The notes: a model not told the origin generated them from the letters alone. A DNA stretch of 9,448 bases from an uncultured Clostridium sp. (GCA_900553925.1 USFH01000085.1:1-9448); one strand, 5' to 3'; numbered from the stretch's first letter, positions 1-7,472 are shown. A program made the numbers and translations.

Positions 1-34
1 TGTTACATAACAGCTCCCGCAAAATTTTGCTCTT
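1..34 (-). other. Region downstream of atpC, with two short palindromes
   Basis: This is the short stretch after the atpC stop at the window edge. It contains a perfect 12-bp palindrome, GCAAAATTTTGC (19-30), and an interrupted one, TGTTA-CA-TAACA (1-12). Neither has the loop plus U-run expected of an intrinsic terminator, so the end of the operon transcript cannot be placed and may lie outside the window. Confidence 0.4.
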
Positions 35-442
35 CTATTTGACTGTTTCGATACGTGCTATTGCACGCTGCAGCGCAGTCTCCGCTCTTGCGACATCGGT
101 CTGGCTTGTCCTGTGCAGAAGACGTTCTTCCGCTCTTTCCTTTGCCGCCTCCGCTCTGTCCAGATCGATCTCCTGCGGCCATTCAATGATTTCCGCCATG
201 ATCGTCACCTTATCCGGCAGTATTTCTACAAAACCGGCATGCAGAGCAGCTTCACGCGTTTCGTCATTTTCTTCCGTAATGGTAAGAATACCCGGTTTGA
301 TGATCACTGTCATCGGGATATGGTGCTTGTAAATACCAATCTCTCCCTCTGTCGTATTAAATTCGACCATAACAGCCTCACCTTCGTAAAAAACGCGATC
401 CGGTGTGATAATCTTCAGTTCAAAGTTTCTTTCATCTGCCAT
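35..442 (-). CDS. atpC: F1Fo ATP synthase epsilon subunit
   Basis: The epsilon subunit is part of the central stalk of F1 and links gamma to the c-ring; in bacteria its C-terminal helices can also inhibit ATP hydrolysis. The 135-residue product has the usual two-part layout. Residues about 1-88 form the beta-sandwich domain, with the GEIGIYKHHIPM segment corresponding to the conserved GEIGILPGHAPL region. Residues about 95-133 form a charged, alanine-rich helical hairpin. The full C-terminal domain is present, so the inhibitory helix is not lost. The ATG at 442 is supported by AAGGAG (452-457), which overlaps the atpD stop codon and lies 9 nt upstream. It is the last gene of the operon visible here, 13 bp after atpD. 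The assignment is secure from both sequence and position. Confidence 0.97.
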   Translation of the reverse strand: MADERNFELKIITPDRVFYEGEAVMVEFNTTEGEIGIYKHHIPMTVIIKPGILTITEENDETREAALHAGFVEILPDKVTIMAEIIEWPQEIDLDRAEAAKERAEERLLHRTSQTDVARAETALQRAIARIETVK

Positions 443-455
443 CCGGTCTCACTCC

Positions 456-1847
456 TTACTTTACGCGGGCTACCACATCATCGATGCTTCCGGCATTTAA
501 GAAGTAGCTTTCCGGAATATCATCATGCTTACCTTCCAGAATTTCCTTGAAGCCTCTGATCGTTTCTGCAATCGGTACGTATTTTCCTTCGTAGCCTGTA
601 AACTGTGTAGCAACGAAGAATGGCTGAGATAAGAATCTCTGGATCTTTCTGGCACGGTTTACGACCAGCTTATCATCCTCGCCAAGTTCATCCATACCAA
701 GAATTGCGATGATATCCTGTAATTCTTTGTATTTCTGTAAGATTTCCTGTACACCACGTGCTACTTCATAGTGCTCCTGTCCTACGATACGAGGATCAAG
801 GATACGGGAGGTAGACTCCAGCGGATCAACTGCCGGATAAATACCAAGCTCTGAAATAGAACGGGAAAGTACGGTTGTTGCATCCAGATGAGCAAATGTT
901 GTAGCCGGAGCCGGGTCAGTTAAGTCGTCCGCCGGTACATAAACTGCCTGTACAGAAGTAATGGAACCATTCTTTGTGGAAGTGATTCGCTCCTGCAGGG
1001 CACCCATTTCTGTCTGCAGTGTCGGCTGGTAACCTACAGCGGAAGGCATACGGCCTAAAAGCGCTGATACCTCGGAACCTGCCTGTGTAAAACGGAAAAT
1101 ATTATCAATGAATAAAAGTACGTCCTTACCGCCTTTATCACGGAAGTACTCTGCCATTGTCAGTCCTGTCAGACCGACACGCATTCTGGATCCCGGCGGC
1201 TCATTCATCTGACCGAATACCATGGTTGTCTTATCGATAACGCCGGATTCTGTCATTTCATGATACAAGTCATTTCCTTCTCTTGTACGTTCTCCAACGC
1301 CTGTAAATACGGAATATCCACCATGCTCGGTTGCGATATTACGGATCAGCTCCTGGATCAGTACAGTCTTACCTACACCTGCACCACCGAATAATCCGAT
1401 CTTACCACCCTTCTGATACGGGCAGAGAAGATCGACTACCTTGATACCGGTTTCGAGAAGCTCTGTCTCTGTAGACTGCTCCGCAAACTGAGGTGCCGGT
1501 CTGTGGATCGGTTCATAGTCCACATCTGTAGGCTGTTCTTTATTATCAATTGCCTCACCTAAGACATTGAAGATTCTTCCTAATGTCTTTTCGCCGACAG
1601 GTACGGTAATCGGAGCGCCTGTTGCGATCGCATCCATTCCTCTTACCAGTCCGTCAGTCGGTCCCATGGCAATACATCTGACAGTGTCGTCGCCCAGATG
1701 CTGTGCCACTTCTACAATGAGCTTTTCGTTTTCGCCACGCTCGATGCGAATTGCTTCGTTAATCTCCGGAAGGCTGCCTTCCGCAAACTTGATATCAAGT
1801 ACAGCACCGATAACCTGCGTGATCTTTCCGATTGTCTGTTCTGCCAT
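456..1847 (-). CDS. atpD: F1Fo ATP synthase beta subunit (catalytic)
   Basis: The beta subunit carries the catalytic nucleotide sites of the alpha3beta3 hexamer on the cytoplasmic face of the membrane. The product is 463 residues, normal for the family. Visible motifs are Walker A GGAGVGKT (154-161, Lys160), the catalytic glutamate in GERTREG (Glu186), Walker B LLFID (244-248), the alpha/beta signature PAVDPLESTS (338-347) and the DELSEED loop in the variant form DELGEDD (386-392). All catalytic residues are intact. The start is preceded by AAAAGGAG, with 13 nt between AGGAG (1861-1865) and the ATG, slightly longer than for the neighbouring genes. It sits between atpG (21-bp gap) and atpC (13-bp gap), the standard F1 order. 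Confidence 0.99.
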   Translation of the reverse strand: MAEQTIGKITQVIGAVLDIKFAEGSLPEINEAIRIERGENEKLIVEVAQHLGDDTVRCIAMGPTDGLVRGMDAIATGAPITVPVGEKTLGRIFNVLGEAIDNKEQPTDVDYEPIHRPAPQFAEQSTETELLETGIKVVDLLCPYQKGGKIGLFGGAGVGKTVLIQELIRNIATEHGGYSVFTGVGERTREGNDLYHEMTESGVIDKTTMVFGQMNEPPGSRMRVGLTGLTMAEYFRDKGGKDVLLFIDNIFRFTQAGSEVSALLGRMPSAVGYQPTLQTEMGALQERITSTKNGSITSVQAVYVPADDLTDPAPATTFAHLDATTVLSRSISELGIYPAVDPLESTSRILDPRIVGQEHYEVARGVQEILQKYKELQDIIAILGMDELGEDDKLVVNRARKIQRFLSQPFFVATQFTGYEGKYVPIAETIRGFKEILEGKHDDIPESYFLNAGSIDDVVARVK

Positions 1848-1868
1848 TGTTTTCTATTCACTCCTTTT

Positions 1869-2741
1869 CTAGCTGATGGCCTCCGCACCTGCTATAATTT
1901 CGGTTAATTCCTGCGTAATAGTTCCCTGACGGGCTCTATTGTATTGTAAAGCCAATGAATCAATCATTTCTTCAGCGTTGCTTGTTGCTGAATCCATTGC
2001 CTGCATACGTGCACCGTTCTCACTTGCGACAGCATCTACCATTCCGCCAAAGATCAGACTTGTGATATATTTCGGAATGATCAGGTCAAGTGCTTCCGTT
2101 TCCTCCGGTTCGAAGTTCATCAGAAGCTTATCGTCTGCATCTGTCTTTGTCTCCGCTGCTTCCGTCTCCTGCCCGCTGACCGGGAGAAGCTTTAAAAACT
2201 GCGGGATATGGACAACGGTATTTTTGAATGCGGTGTATGCCAGATAGATCTCACCGACCTCACCGTCTGAAAATGCTTTCAGAACAGTGTCTGCGATATT
2301 CATGGCATCGATATAAACCGGTTCGTCGATCATATCGGAATAATCGGCAGCGATCTCATAACCGGCTCTCTCCAGTGCGTCTTTTCCTTTTTTACCGATC
2401 GCGTAGATCTTCAGATCTTCTTTTTTCAGATCCTCATTCTTTGTGATCAGCTTTATGACATTGGAGTTGTAACCACCGGCAAGACCTCTGTTACTTGTGA
2501 TGACAATGACTGCTTTTTTGCTGCTTTCACCGGCCCTTAAATAAGGATGATTGATCGTTCCGGCTTTGGCAAGCATGGATTTGACAGTCTCATACATGCA
2601 TTCAAAATATGCCTTTGATTGTTCTGCACGCGTTTTTGCTCTCTGCAGCTTAACAGTGGATACGAGCTTCATTGCTTTCGTGATCTGCTGTGTACTCTGA
2701 ACAGATTCCTTGCGCCTTTTGATACTTCTCATTGAAGCCAT
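1869..2741 (-). CDS. atpG: F1Fo ATP synthase gamma subunit
   Basis: Gamma is the rotating shaft that couples c-ring rotation to conformational change in the beta subunits. The 290-residue product begins with the typical MASMRSIKRR N-terminus. It has a long N-terminal helix (about 3-58), a central Rossmann-like domain containing TSNRGLAGGYN (82-92), and ends with the family signature ITQELTEIIAGAEA (275-288) in the C-terminal helix. Residues about 190-217 form an acidic, low-complexity linker rich in Glu, Asp and Thr, in a region that varies in length among gamma subunits. The chosen ATG has a weak ribosome binding site, AGGTGA (2748-2753), 6 nt upstream; the methionine at residue 4 has nothing better. 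It lies 26 bp after atpA. Confidence 0.97.
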   Translation of the reverse strand: MASMRSIKRRKESVQSTQQITKAMKLVSTVKLQRAKTRAEQSKAYFECMYETVKSMLAKAGTINHPYLRAGESSKKAVIVITSNRGLAGGYNSNVIKLITKNEDLKKEDLKIYAIGKKGKDALERAGYEIAADYSDMIDEPVYIDAMNIADTVLKAFSDGEVGEIYLAYTAFKNTVVHIPQFLKLLPVSGQETEAAETKTDADDKLLMNFEPEETEALDLIIPKYITSLIFGGMVDAVASENGARMQAMDSATSNAEEMIDSLALQYNRARQGTITQELTEIIAGAEAIS

Positions 2742-2767
2742 GCGTGTTCACCTATTCTTTCTGCAAT

Positions 2768-4273
2768 TTACTTAAACTGTGCCTTGAATTCTTTGATTGC
2801 CTTTACAAAAATCTGTTCTGTCTCTTCGGAAATTACCTTTTCCTCTGCAATGTTCTTTGGTACTTCAGGATACTTGGTATCCAAAAATTCAAAGAGCTCT
2901 GCTTCAAATCTTGTAATATCCTCAACCGGGACATCCAGAAGATATTTATTGGTTGCTACATAAATAATGATAACCTGATACTGTACAGGCATCGGCTTGT
3001 ACTGAGGCTGCTTCAAGATCTCTCTGATTCTTTCACCCTGTGCCAGCTTTTCCTTGGTATCTGCATCCAGTTCGGAACCGAACTGTGCGAATGCAGCAAG
3101 CTCACGGTACTGTGCAAGCTCCACACGGATAGGAGCAGCGATCTTTTTCATTGCCTTGATCTGCGCAGAACCACCTACACGGGATACGGAAAGACCTGCA
3201 TTAACAGCCGGACGGAATCCGGAGTTAAACATTTCTGTTTCCAGATAGATCTGACCGTCTGTAATGGAAATAACATTGGTCGGAATGTAAGCGGATACGT
3301 CGCCTGCCTGTGTTTCGATGATCGGGAGTGCTGTTAAGCTTCCTCCGCCGTATTCATCACTCATACGGGCTGCACGCTCCAGCAGTCTGGAATGCAGATA
3401 GAATACATCACCCGGATAAGCCTCACGGCCCGGTGGACGACGAAGGAGCAAAGAGAGTGTACGGTAAGCAGTTGCATGCTTCGACAGATCGTCGTATACA
3501 ACCAATACATCCTTTCCATTTTCCATCCATTCCTCACCGATCGCACATCCGGCGTATGGTGCAATGTACTGTAACGGAGCGAGGTCGCTGGCGGTACTTG
3601 CAACAACCGTTGTGTATGCCATTGCGCCGTACTCTGTCAATGTCTTTACGATATTTGCTACAGTCGATGCCTTCTGACCGATTGCAACGTAGACACAGTT
3701 TACACCCTGCCCCTTCTGATTGATGATCGTATCGATCGCGATTGCTGTCTTACCGGTCTGTCTGTCGCCGATGATCAGCTCACGCTGTCCTCTTCCGATC
3801 GGAACCATGGCGTCAATCGCCTTGATACCCGTCTGAAGCGGTGTGTCAACCGACTTACGGGAGATAACGCCCGATGCGACTCTCTCGATCTGTCTTGACT
3901 TCGTGGTTGCGATTGGTCCTTTGCCATCAATTGGCTGACCGAGCGCATTTACGACACGACCAAGCATCGCATCGCCAACAGGCACTTCCACCACGCGTCC
4001 TGTTGTCTTCACTATATCTCCCTCGTTGATATTTCTATGATCACCGAGAAGAACCGAACCTACATTGTCTTCTTCCAGGTTCATAACCATGCCGTATACT
4101 TCACCTGGGAATTCCAGAAGTTCGCCCTGCATCGCATTCTCAAGACCGTGAATACGTGCAATTCCGTCCGCTACCTGGATAACTGTTCCAACGTCGGATG
4201 TTTCCAGTTTTGTCTCATAGTTCTTAATCTGTTCTTTGATTACGGAACTAATCTCTTCCGGTTTTAAATTCAT
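2768..4273 (-). CDS. atpA: F1Fo ATP synthase alpha subunit
   Basis: Alpha forms the alpha3beta3 hexamer with beta and holds non-catalytic nucleotide sites; it also supplies the arginine finger to the catalytic sites. The product is 501 residues, as expected. Motifs seen are Walker A GDRQTGKT (169-176), a Walker B-like strand VLVVYDD (256-262), and the signature PAVNAGLSVS (355-364) followed directly by Arg365 of SRVGG, the expected arginine finger. The N-terminal segment (about 1-25), which contacts delta, is present. The start is supported by AAGGAGG (4286-4292), 12 nt upstream. The gene is 20 bp after atpH and 26 bp ahead of atpG, in canonical operon order. Confidence 0.99.
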   Translation of the reverse strand: MNLKPEEISSVIKEQIKNYETKLETSDVGTVIQVADGIARIHGLENAMQGELLEFPGEVYGMVMNLEEDNVGSVLLGDHRNINEGDIVKTTGRVVEVPVGDAMLGRVVNALGQPIDGKGPIATTKSRQIERVASGVISRKSVDTPLQTGIKAIDAMVPIGRGQRELIIGDRQTGKTAIAIDTIINQKGQGVNCVYVAIGQKASTVANIVKTLTEYGAMAYTTVVASTASDLAPLQYIAPYAGCAIGEEWMENGKDVLVVYDDLSKHATAYRTLSLLLRRPPGREAYPGDVFYLHSRLLERAARMSDEYGGGSLTALPIIETQAGDVSAYIPTNVISITDGQIYLETEMFNSGFRPAVNAGLSVSRVGGSAQIKAMKKIAAPIRVELAQYRELAAFAQFGSELDADTKEKLAQGERIREILKQPQYKPMPVQYQVIIIYVATNKYLLDVPVEDITRFEAELFEFLDTKYPEVPKNIAEEKVISEETEQIFVKAIKEFKAQFK

Positions 4274-4293
4274 GGAACACGAACACCTCCTTC

Positions 4294-4833
4294 TTATGAT
4301 TGTGCGAGTGCCTTTGACATCGTCTCAATCTTGGTTTTGATACTGCTGTCAACCACTCTGTCATCAATTCGAATCACAAGCCCGCCGATGATGGATGCAT
4401 CTACCGTATAGGTTACTTCCATCGAAGCGAAATCTGTCGTCTCAAGCAGACGCTTCTCAATCGATGCCTTCTGTGCACCGGTAAGTGCAACCGCACTTGT
4501 CACACTTGCAACTCCTATATTTTTTACTCGTTTTACCTGTCTGATAAAATAGCGGAGCACATCTACAATCTTGCTGCCATGGTCTTTTTCAACCATGATG
4601 CCGAACAATCCGACCATATCCTTCGATACGCGTCCTTTGAAAATGTTATCCACTATCTTCCGCTTCTCATCCTTATCAATCTGTGGATGCCTGAGAATGC
4701 GGAGCAATTCTTCGTTTTCCTGTAACACTGTCACAAGAGCCTGCGCTTCTTCGTAGAGCATATCCAGACTGCCTTCTTCCAAGGCAAGTTCCAAAAGTGC
4801 ATCTCCATAGGTTGTTTCTACTTGTCTCGCCAT
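4294..4833 (-). CDS. atpH: F1Fo ATP synthase delta subunit (OSCP homologue)
   Basis: Delta joins the top of F1 to the peripheral stalk formed by b subunits. The 179-residue product matches the family length. It has a helical N-terminal domain (about 5-105) and a C-terminal region with the OSCP/delta signature around IIGGLVIRIDDRVVDSSIKT (148-167). Its start codon overlaps the end of atpF by 16 bp in a different frame. The ribosome binding site upstream is poor (GGGTGA at a distance of about 8 nt, inside atpF). Translation is therefore probably coupled to that of atpF, which would help balance two partners of the same stalk; this last point is inference. Confidence 0.97.
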   Translation of the reverse strand: MARQVETTYGDALLELALEEGSLDMLYEEAQALVTVLQENEELLRILRHPQIDKDEKRKIVDNIFKGRVSKDMVGLFGIMVEKDHGSKIVDVLRYFIRQVKRVKNIGVASVTSAVALTGAQKASIEKRLLETTDFASMEVTYTVDASIIGGLVIRIDDRVVDSSIKTKIETMSKALAQS

Positions 4834-5375
4834 GTATCATCACCCATCTCTTTCAGCGTCTCATCAATCAGAGAAGCCTGTGTGTTCTCATCGAGAGAGG
4901 ATGCAACGAACTTTCCTGCCATCGCGGTTGCTACGCCGATGATCTCCTGTTTCACCTCATCCTTCACACGTTCTTTTTCAAGCTCGGCTTCACTGTTTGC
5001 TCTGTCGATAATGCGTCCTGCCTCTTCCTTCGCCTCGGCAATGATGTTTTCCTCGTTCTTCACCGCACGTTTTCTTGCGGAAGAAAGGATCTCACCCGCT
5101 TCGCTGTTCGCATTTTTGATCTTCTCATCATACTCTGCACGAAGCTTCTCTGCCTCCGCGCGGTCTGTCGCCGCATGGGAAAGATCATCCTTGATCTTGT
5201 TCTGTCTGTCCTCGAGCACCTTGCGCACCGGGTTGATCAGCACATAAGTCAGAAAGATGAAGAGCAGAAATACCGCAAGTCCCTGTATCAGAATATCGAA
5301 CAGAAGCTGCGCATCCAGACCGAAGATACGGCCCGTCTCCTCTGACAGAAGCGCGATATTTGCAATTCCTGTCAT
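4818..5375 (-). CDS. atpF: F1Fo ATP synthase b subunit
   Basis: Subunit b is the membrane-anchored peripheral stalk that holds alpha3beta3 static against the rotor. The 185-residue product has one membrane segment (about 25-47) and then NPVRKVLEDRQNKI (48-61), the conserved start of the stalk. A long, highly charged, alanine-rich coiled coil follows to about residue 150, and a short C-terminal region binds delta. Only one b gene is present and no b' paralogue, so a b2 homodimer is expected. The start is set by AGGAGG (5384-5389), 8 nt upstream. It lies 24 bp after atpE and overlaps atpH by 16 bp. Confidence 0.97.
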   Translation of the reverse strand: MTGIANIALLSEETGRIFGLDAQLLFDILIQGLAVFLLFIFLTYVLINPVRKVLEDRQNKIKDDLSHAATDRAEAEKLRAEYDEKIKNANSEAGEILSSARKRAVKNEENIIAEAKEEAGRIIDRANSEAELEKERVKDEVKQEIIGVATAMAGKFVASSLDENTQASLIDETLKEMGDDTWRDK

Positions 5376-5399
5376 ATTTTACTCCTCCTAATTTTGTTC

Positions 5400-5657
5400 T
5401 TACTTGAAAGGCTTAACGAACATCAGAAGAAGTGATACAACCAGACCATACAGACCGGTTGTCTCGGCTACCGCCTGTCCAAGAAGCATCGTTGACATGA
5501 TGTCACCCTTTGCACCCGGATTACGTCCAACTGCGGAAGCACCGTAACCGGCAGCGATACCCTGACCGATACCAGGACCGATACCGGAACAAACTGCAAT
5601 ACCTGCACCGATTGCGGATGCAGCGTTAACTATTGTTTCACCTGTAATACCATTCAT
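5400..5657 (-). CDS. atpE: F1Fo ATP synthase c subunit, predicted Na+-binding
   Basis: Subunit c forms the membrane rotor ring that carries the coupling ion. The 85-residue product is a two-helix hairpin with a glycine-rich first helix (AIGAG...GIGPGIGQG, 16-33), a polar loop GRNPGAKG (44-51, Arg45 contacting gamma/epsilon) and a second helix with the ion-binding Glu65. Gln32, Val63, Glu65, Thr66, Thr67 and Tyr70 fall at exactly the positions of the Na+ ligands in the Ilyobacter tartaricus c-ring (Gln32, Val63, Glu65, Ser66, Thr67, Tyr70), with Thr replacing Ser66 and keeping the hydroxyl. This is known to mark Na+-coupled enzymes; coupling here is inferred. There is no c-subunit duplication or fusion. 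GGAGG (5667-5671) lies 9 nt before the ATG. Confidence 0.98.
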   Translation of the reverse strand: MNGITGETIVNAASAIGAGIAVCSGIGPGIGQGIAAGYGASAVGRNPGAKGDIMSTMLLGQAVAETTGLYGLVVSLLLMFVKPFK

Positions 5658-5695
5658 GAAATAATTCCTCCGTTTTTTCTAAATATTAAATCTTA

Positions 5696-6439
5696 TTACC
5701 CTTCTACATTTCGCTTATTTGCTACAAATGTCATCGTCAGCATACAGAATACATACGCCTGGATCACACCTGAGAACAAATCGAAGTACACATGCAGTGC
5801 CGATGGAATACCAATCTTTACAAATATCGGCAGCATGCCGTAGTAAAGTGCCATCATAACGGTTCCTGCCAGAATATTACCGAACAAACGCAGCGACAAT
5901 GATACCGGTGTGGCAAACTCACTGATCACGTTGATCGGGAAGAACAGGAATATCGGATCGAACAGACTCTTAAATGCACCCCATTTCTGGTAACGAATGG
6001 ATGCGTACTGTATCATGACAAATGATACAAGAGCGATACAGAGCGTCGTTCCGTAATCCGCGGTCGGCGGCCGAAGCATAAACAAGCCGGATATGTTCGA
6101 AAAAAGTACAAATATGAACAAGGTTCCGATGTAATTGATATAATGCTTACCAGCTTCTTTTCCCATCGTGCCATTGACAAACTTGATCAGTGATTCGATG
6201 GCAAGCTCGACTCCAGTGGCGAATTTACTTGGGTTATCCCGCGTCTTCAGCACACTTCTTCTGGCACAGATTGCTAAGATCGCAATCACCAGCAGTACAA
6301 TGAAGGTGCAGACATGGGTGGTGGTAATATATACCGTCGTGCCAAAGAAATGAATCGGATACAGTTCGTGGATATAGAAATCTACATCTTCGGAGCTGTT
6401 ACTGATTACTTGTATTCCAGTGGCAAACCCACTCCTCAT
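5696..6439 (-). CDS. atpB: F1Fo ATP synthase a subunit
   Basis: Subunit a is the stator channel next to the c-ring through which ions enter and leave. The 247-residue product is strongly hydrophobic, with about five to six membrane segments. It contains the conserved block PVSLSLRLFGNILAG (178-192), in which Arg184 is the essential arginine facing the c-ring carboxylate. Near the C-terminus is FDLFSGVIQAYVFCMLT (219-235), with the conserved Gln227. The start is fixed by AGGAGG (6448-6453), 8 nt upstream. The gene is followed closely by atpE (38-bp gap) but is separated from the upstream atpI-like gene by 164 bp. That gap is large for this operon and is filled by a hairpin repeat. Confidence 0.98.
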   Translation of the reverse strand: MRSGFATGIQVISNSSEDVDFYIHELYPIHFFGTTVYITTTHVCTFIVLLVIAILAICARRSVLKTRDNPSKFATGVELAIESLIKFVNGTMGKEAGKHYINYIGTLFIFVLFSNISGLFMLRPPTADYGTTLCIALVSFVMIQYASIRYQKWGAFKSLFDPIFLFFPINVISEFATPVSLSLRLFGNILAGTVMMALYYGMLPIFVKIGIPSALHVYFDLFSGVIQAYVFCMLTMTFVANKRNVEG

Positions 6440-6447
6440 ACGCTTTT

Positions 6448-6453
6448 CCTCCT
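6448..6453 (-). promoter_or_regulatory. Ribosome binding site of atpB
   Basis: A perfect AGGAGG on the minus strand, 8 nt before the atpB ATG, within an A-rich stretch just downstream of the hairpin repeat. It leaves the translation start accessible outside the predicted structure. Confidence 0.85.
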
Positions 6454-6472
6454 TTTTTATTTTATGTTAGTC

Positions 6473-6589
6473 GATTGCAAAACAAATGTTTCTAATGAGT
6501 TGAACAAATTACGCAATTCTACGCAGACACGCGCTTAAGAATTGGTAATTATGTTCAACTCGATCTACATAGTCGTCTATTTTGCAATC
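6473..6589 (-). repeat. Short copy of a hairpin-forming intergenic repeat (atpI-atpB gap)
   Basis: An imperfect inverted repeat of about 117 bp. The outer arms GATTGCAAAA (6473-6482) and TTTTGCAATC (6580-6589) are perfectly complementary. After a poorly paired interval, 6497-6520 pairs with 6538-6561, differing only by one-base bulges, around a 17-nt loop. Read on the minus strand, the core runs ACATAATTAC, AATTCT, AAGC, then TGCGTAGAATT and CGTAATT. The same blocks in the same order occur in the copy at 8667-8863. The element lies inside the atp transcript, after the atpI-like stop (6604) and before the atpB ribosome binding site. It has no U-run and so is not an evident intrinsic terminator. 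Transcript processing or stabilisation is possible but not shown. Confidence 0.8.
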
Positions 6590-6603
6590 TCCTATTTACT
6601 ACC

Positions 6604-7125
6604 TTATTCCTCATCCTCGGTCTGGAAACGGGATTCATCATCTTCCTGACTGGGTTGTTCCGGCCCGACCGGTTGTTCCGGTTCTTCCAATCCGAGGTGG
6701 ATCAGGATGCGGCGGATTTTAGGCTGCAGGTAGGCGCAGATCTTCGGTTCGATCATTCCAAGTGCCACGCCTGCAAATGCTGTGATTCCAAGATATATAG
6801 AACCTACCAGCAAAGCAAGTGTCACAACCATACGCAGCAGGCTGTTTACGATCACTTTTTTCTTTGCCCCTGCCTCTCCCATATCCAGTGCCTGATCGAG
6901 CACATCATAGATATGATAGATGCGCAGCGCACCACCGAGATTGCCTGCGAATAAAGCGATTGCGAACATGTAATACGGACGCGCAAAAAATGCGCCAGCC
7001 GCCAAAAATATTATCATGCATGCCGCCATGCCGATATACAGTTCCTTCAATACTCTGTGAACCTCTGTCATATCGTAACTGTCCTGTCTTTCGATACACC
7101 ACACCGACAAAAACTTGCCGTGCAT
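6604..7125 (-). CDS. atpI: ATP synthase subunit I-like membrane protein with acidic tail
   Basis: Position between atpZ and atpB, small size and about four membrane segments (approximately 30-48, 51-67, 92-113 and 115-134) mark this as an AtpI-type protein. AtpI proteins are known to help c-ring assembly and, with AtpZ, have been linked to Mg2+/Ca2+ transport. The similarity is judged by context and topology rather than strong motifs. The C-terminal tail (about 147-173) is acidic and includes PEQP twice (149-152, 155-158), encoded by an 11-bp direct repeat (6653-6663, 6671-6681) one 18-bp unit apart. The start is uncertain. The ATG at 7125 has a weak AGGT 9 nt upstream, while Met19 at 7071 has AGGA 10 nt upstream and gives a more family-like N-terminus (MTEVHRVLKELYIGM). 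It lies 7 bp after atpZ. Confidence 0.75.
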   Translation of the reverse strand: MHGKFLSVWCIERQDSYDMTEVHRVLKELYIGMAACMIIFLAAGAFFARPYYMFAIALFAGNLGGALRIYHIYDVLDQALDMGEAGAKKKVIVNSLLRMVVTLALLVGSIYLGITAFAGVALGMIEPKICAYLQPKIRRILIHLGLEEPEQPVGPEQPSQEDDESRFQTEDEE

Positions 7126-7132
7126 CCGTTAT

Positions 7133-7366
7133 TTACCTGTGTTTATTATCTGAATCATTCAGGAATTTCCGTATAAGAATATACACGGAGCGAAAACCCG
7201 CCAGCACACCGATCACGATAAACCATACCATAAAATCTTTCCCAAATATACGATTTATCAGATATGCGATGCCCATGCTTATGAAGATCGTAACCACCAT
7301 CGTAAACCCAATCTGCGTGATTAGATATAACATCTTCATAACCTGGCTTCTCTCTTTGTTGTTCAT
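7133..7366 (-). CDS. atpZ: AtpZ/AtpI-family small membrane protein
   Basis: A 77-residue protein with two membrane segments (about 15-36 and 45-66), a basic N-terminus and a QIGFTMVVTIFISMGIAYLI first helix, typical of the small AtpZ proteins found as the first gene of many Firmicute atp operons. AtpZ is known to act with AtpI in ion transport or assembly of the ATP synthase; the exact role here is not visible. It is the first gene after the atp promoter, about 31 nt from the predicted transcription start. The ribosome binding site GGAAGG (7373-7378) is 6 nt upstream of the ATG. The 7-bp gap to the atpI-like gene supports co-transcription. Confidence 0.85.
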   Translation of the reverse strand: MNNKERSQVMKMLYLITQIGFTMVVTIFISMGIAYLINRIFGKDFMVWFIVIGVLAGFRSVYILIRKFLNDSDNKHR

Positions 7367-7404
7367 TTAAACCCTTCCAATACAATCAGATATACACAAG
7401 GCTT

Positions 7405-7433
7405 ATTATATAAGATTTTTCCTTAATTTTCAA
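7405..7433 (-). promoter_or_regulatory. Promoter of the atp operon
   Basis: On the minus strand, TTGAAA (7428-7433) and TATAAT (7405-7410) are separated by exactly 17 bp, a near-consensus housekeeping sigma promoter. Transcription would start near 7398, leaving a leader of about 31 nt with GGAAGG before the atpZ ATG. This strength fits a highly expressed operon. No attenuator or riboswitch fits in the short leader. Confidence 0.85.
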
Positions 7434-7472
7434 TCATTTATGCACCGAATTAAACAGTATTTTAGAATTGTA

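Noticed and set aside
1..30. GCAAAATTTTGC and TGTTACATAACA as an edge fragment of a third hairpin repeat
   Set aside because: Only the short GCAAA string is shared; the diagnostic AATTCT and GTAATTATGT core blocks are absent.
6455..6490. A possible internal promoter for atpB (TTTGTT and TAAAAT on the minus strand)
   Set aside because: The -35 match is poor and the spacing is 16 bp or less; the A-rich stretch is adequately explained by the ribosome binding site context.
6473..6589. A riboswitch or leader-type regulator ahead of atpB
   Set aside because: The same core occurs in an unrelated gap with a different interior, no known aptamer pattern is visible, and no terminator or anti-terminator pair accompanies it.
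7425..7439. A stretch resembling the CodY box (AATTTTC followed by a partial mirror half) overlapping the atp -35 element
   Set aside because: It has four mismatches to the 15-bp consensus, nearly all in the second half, in AT-rich DNA where such matches are common.
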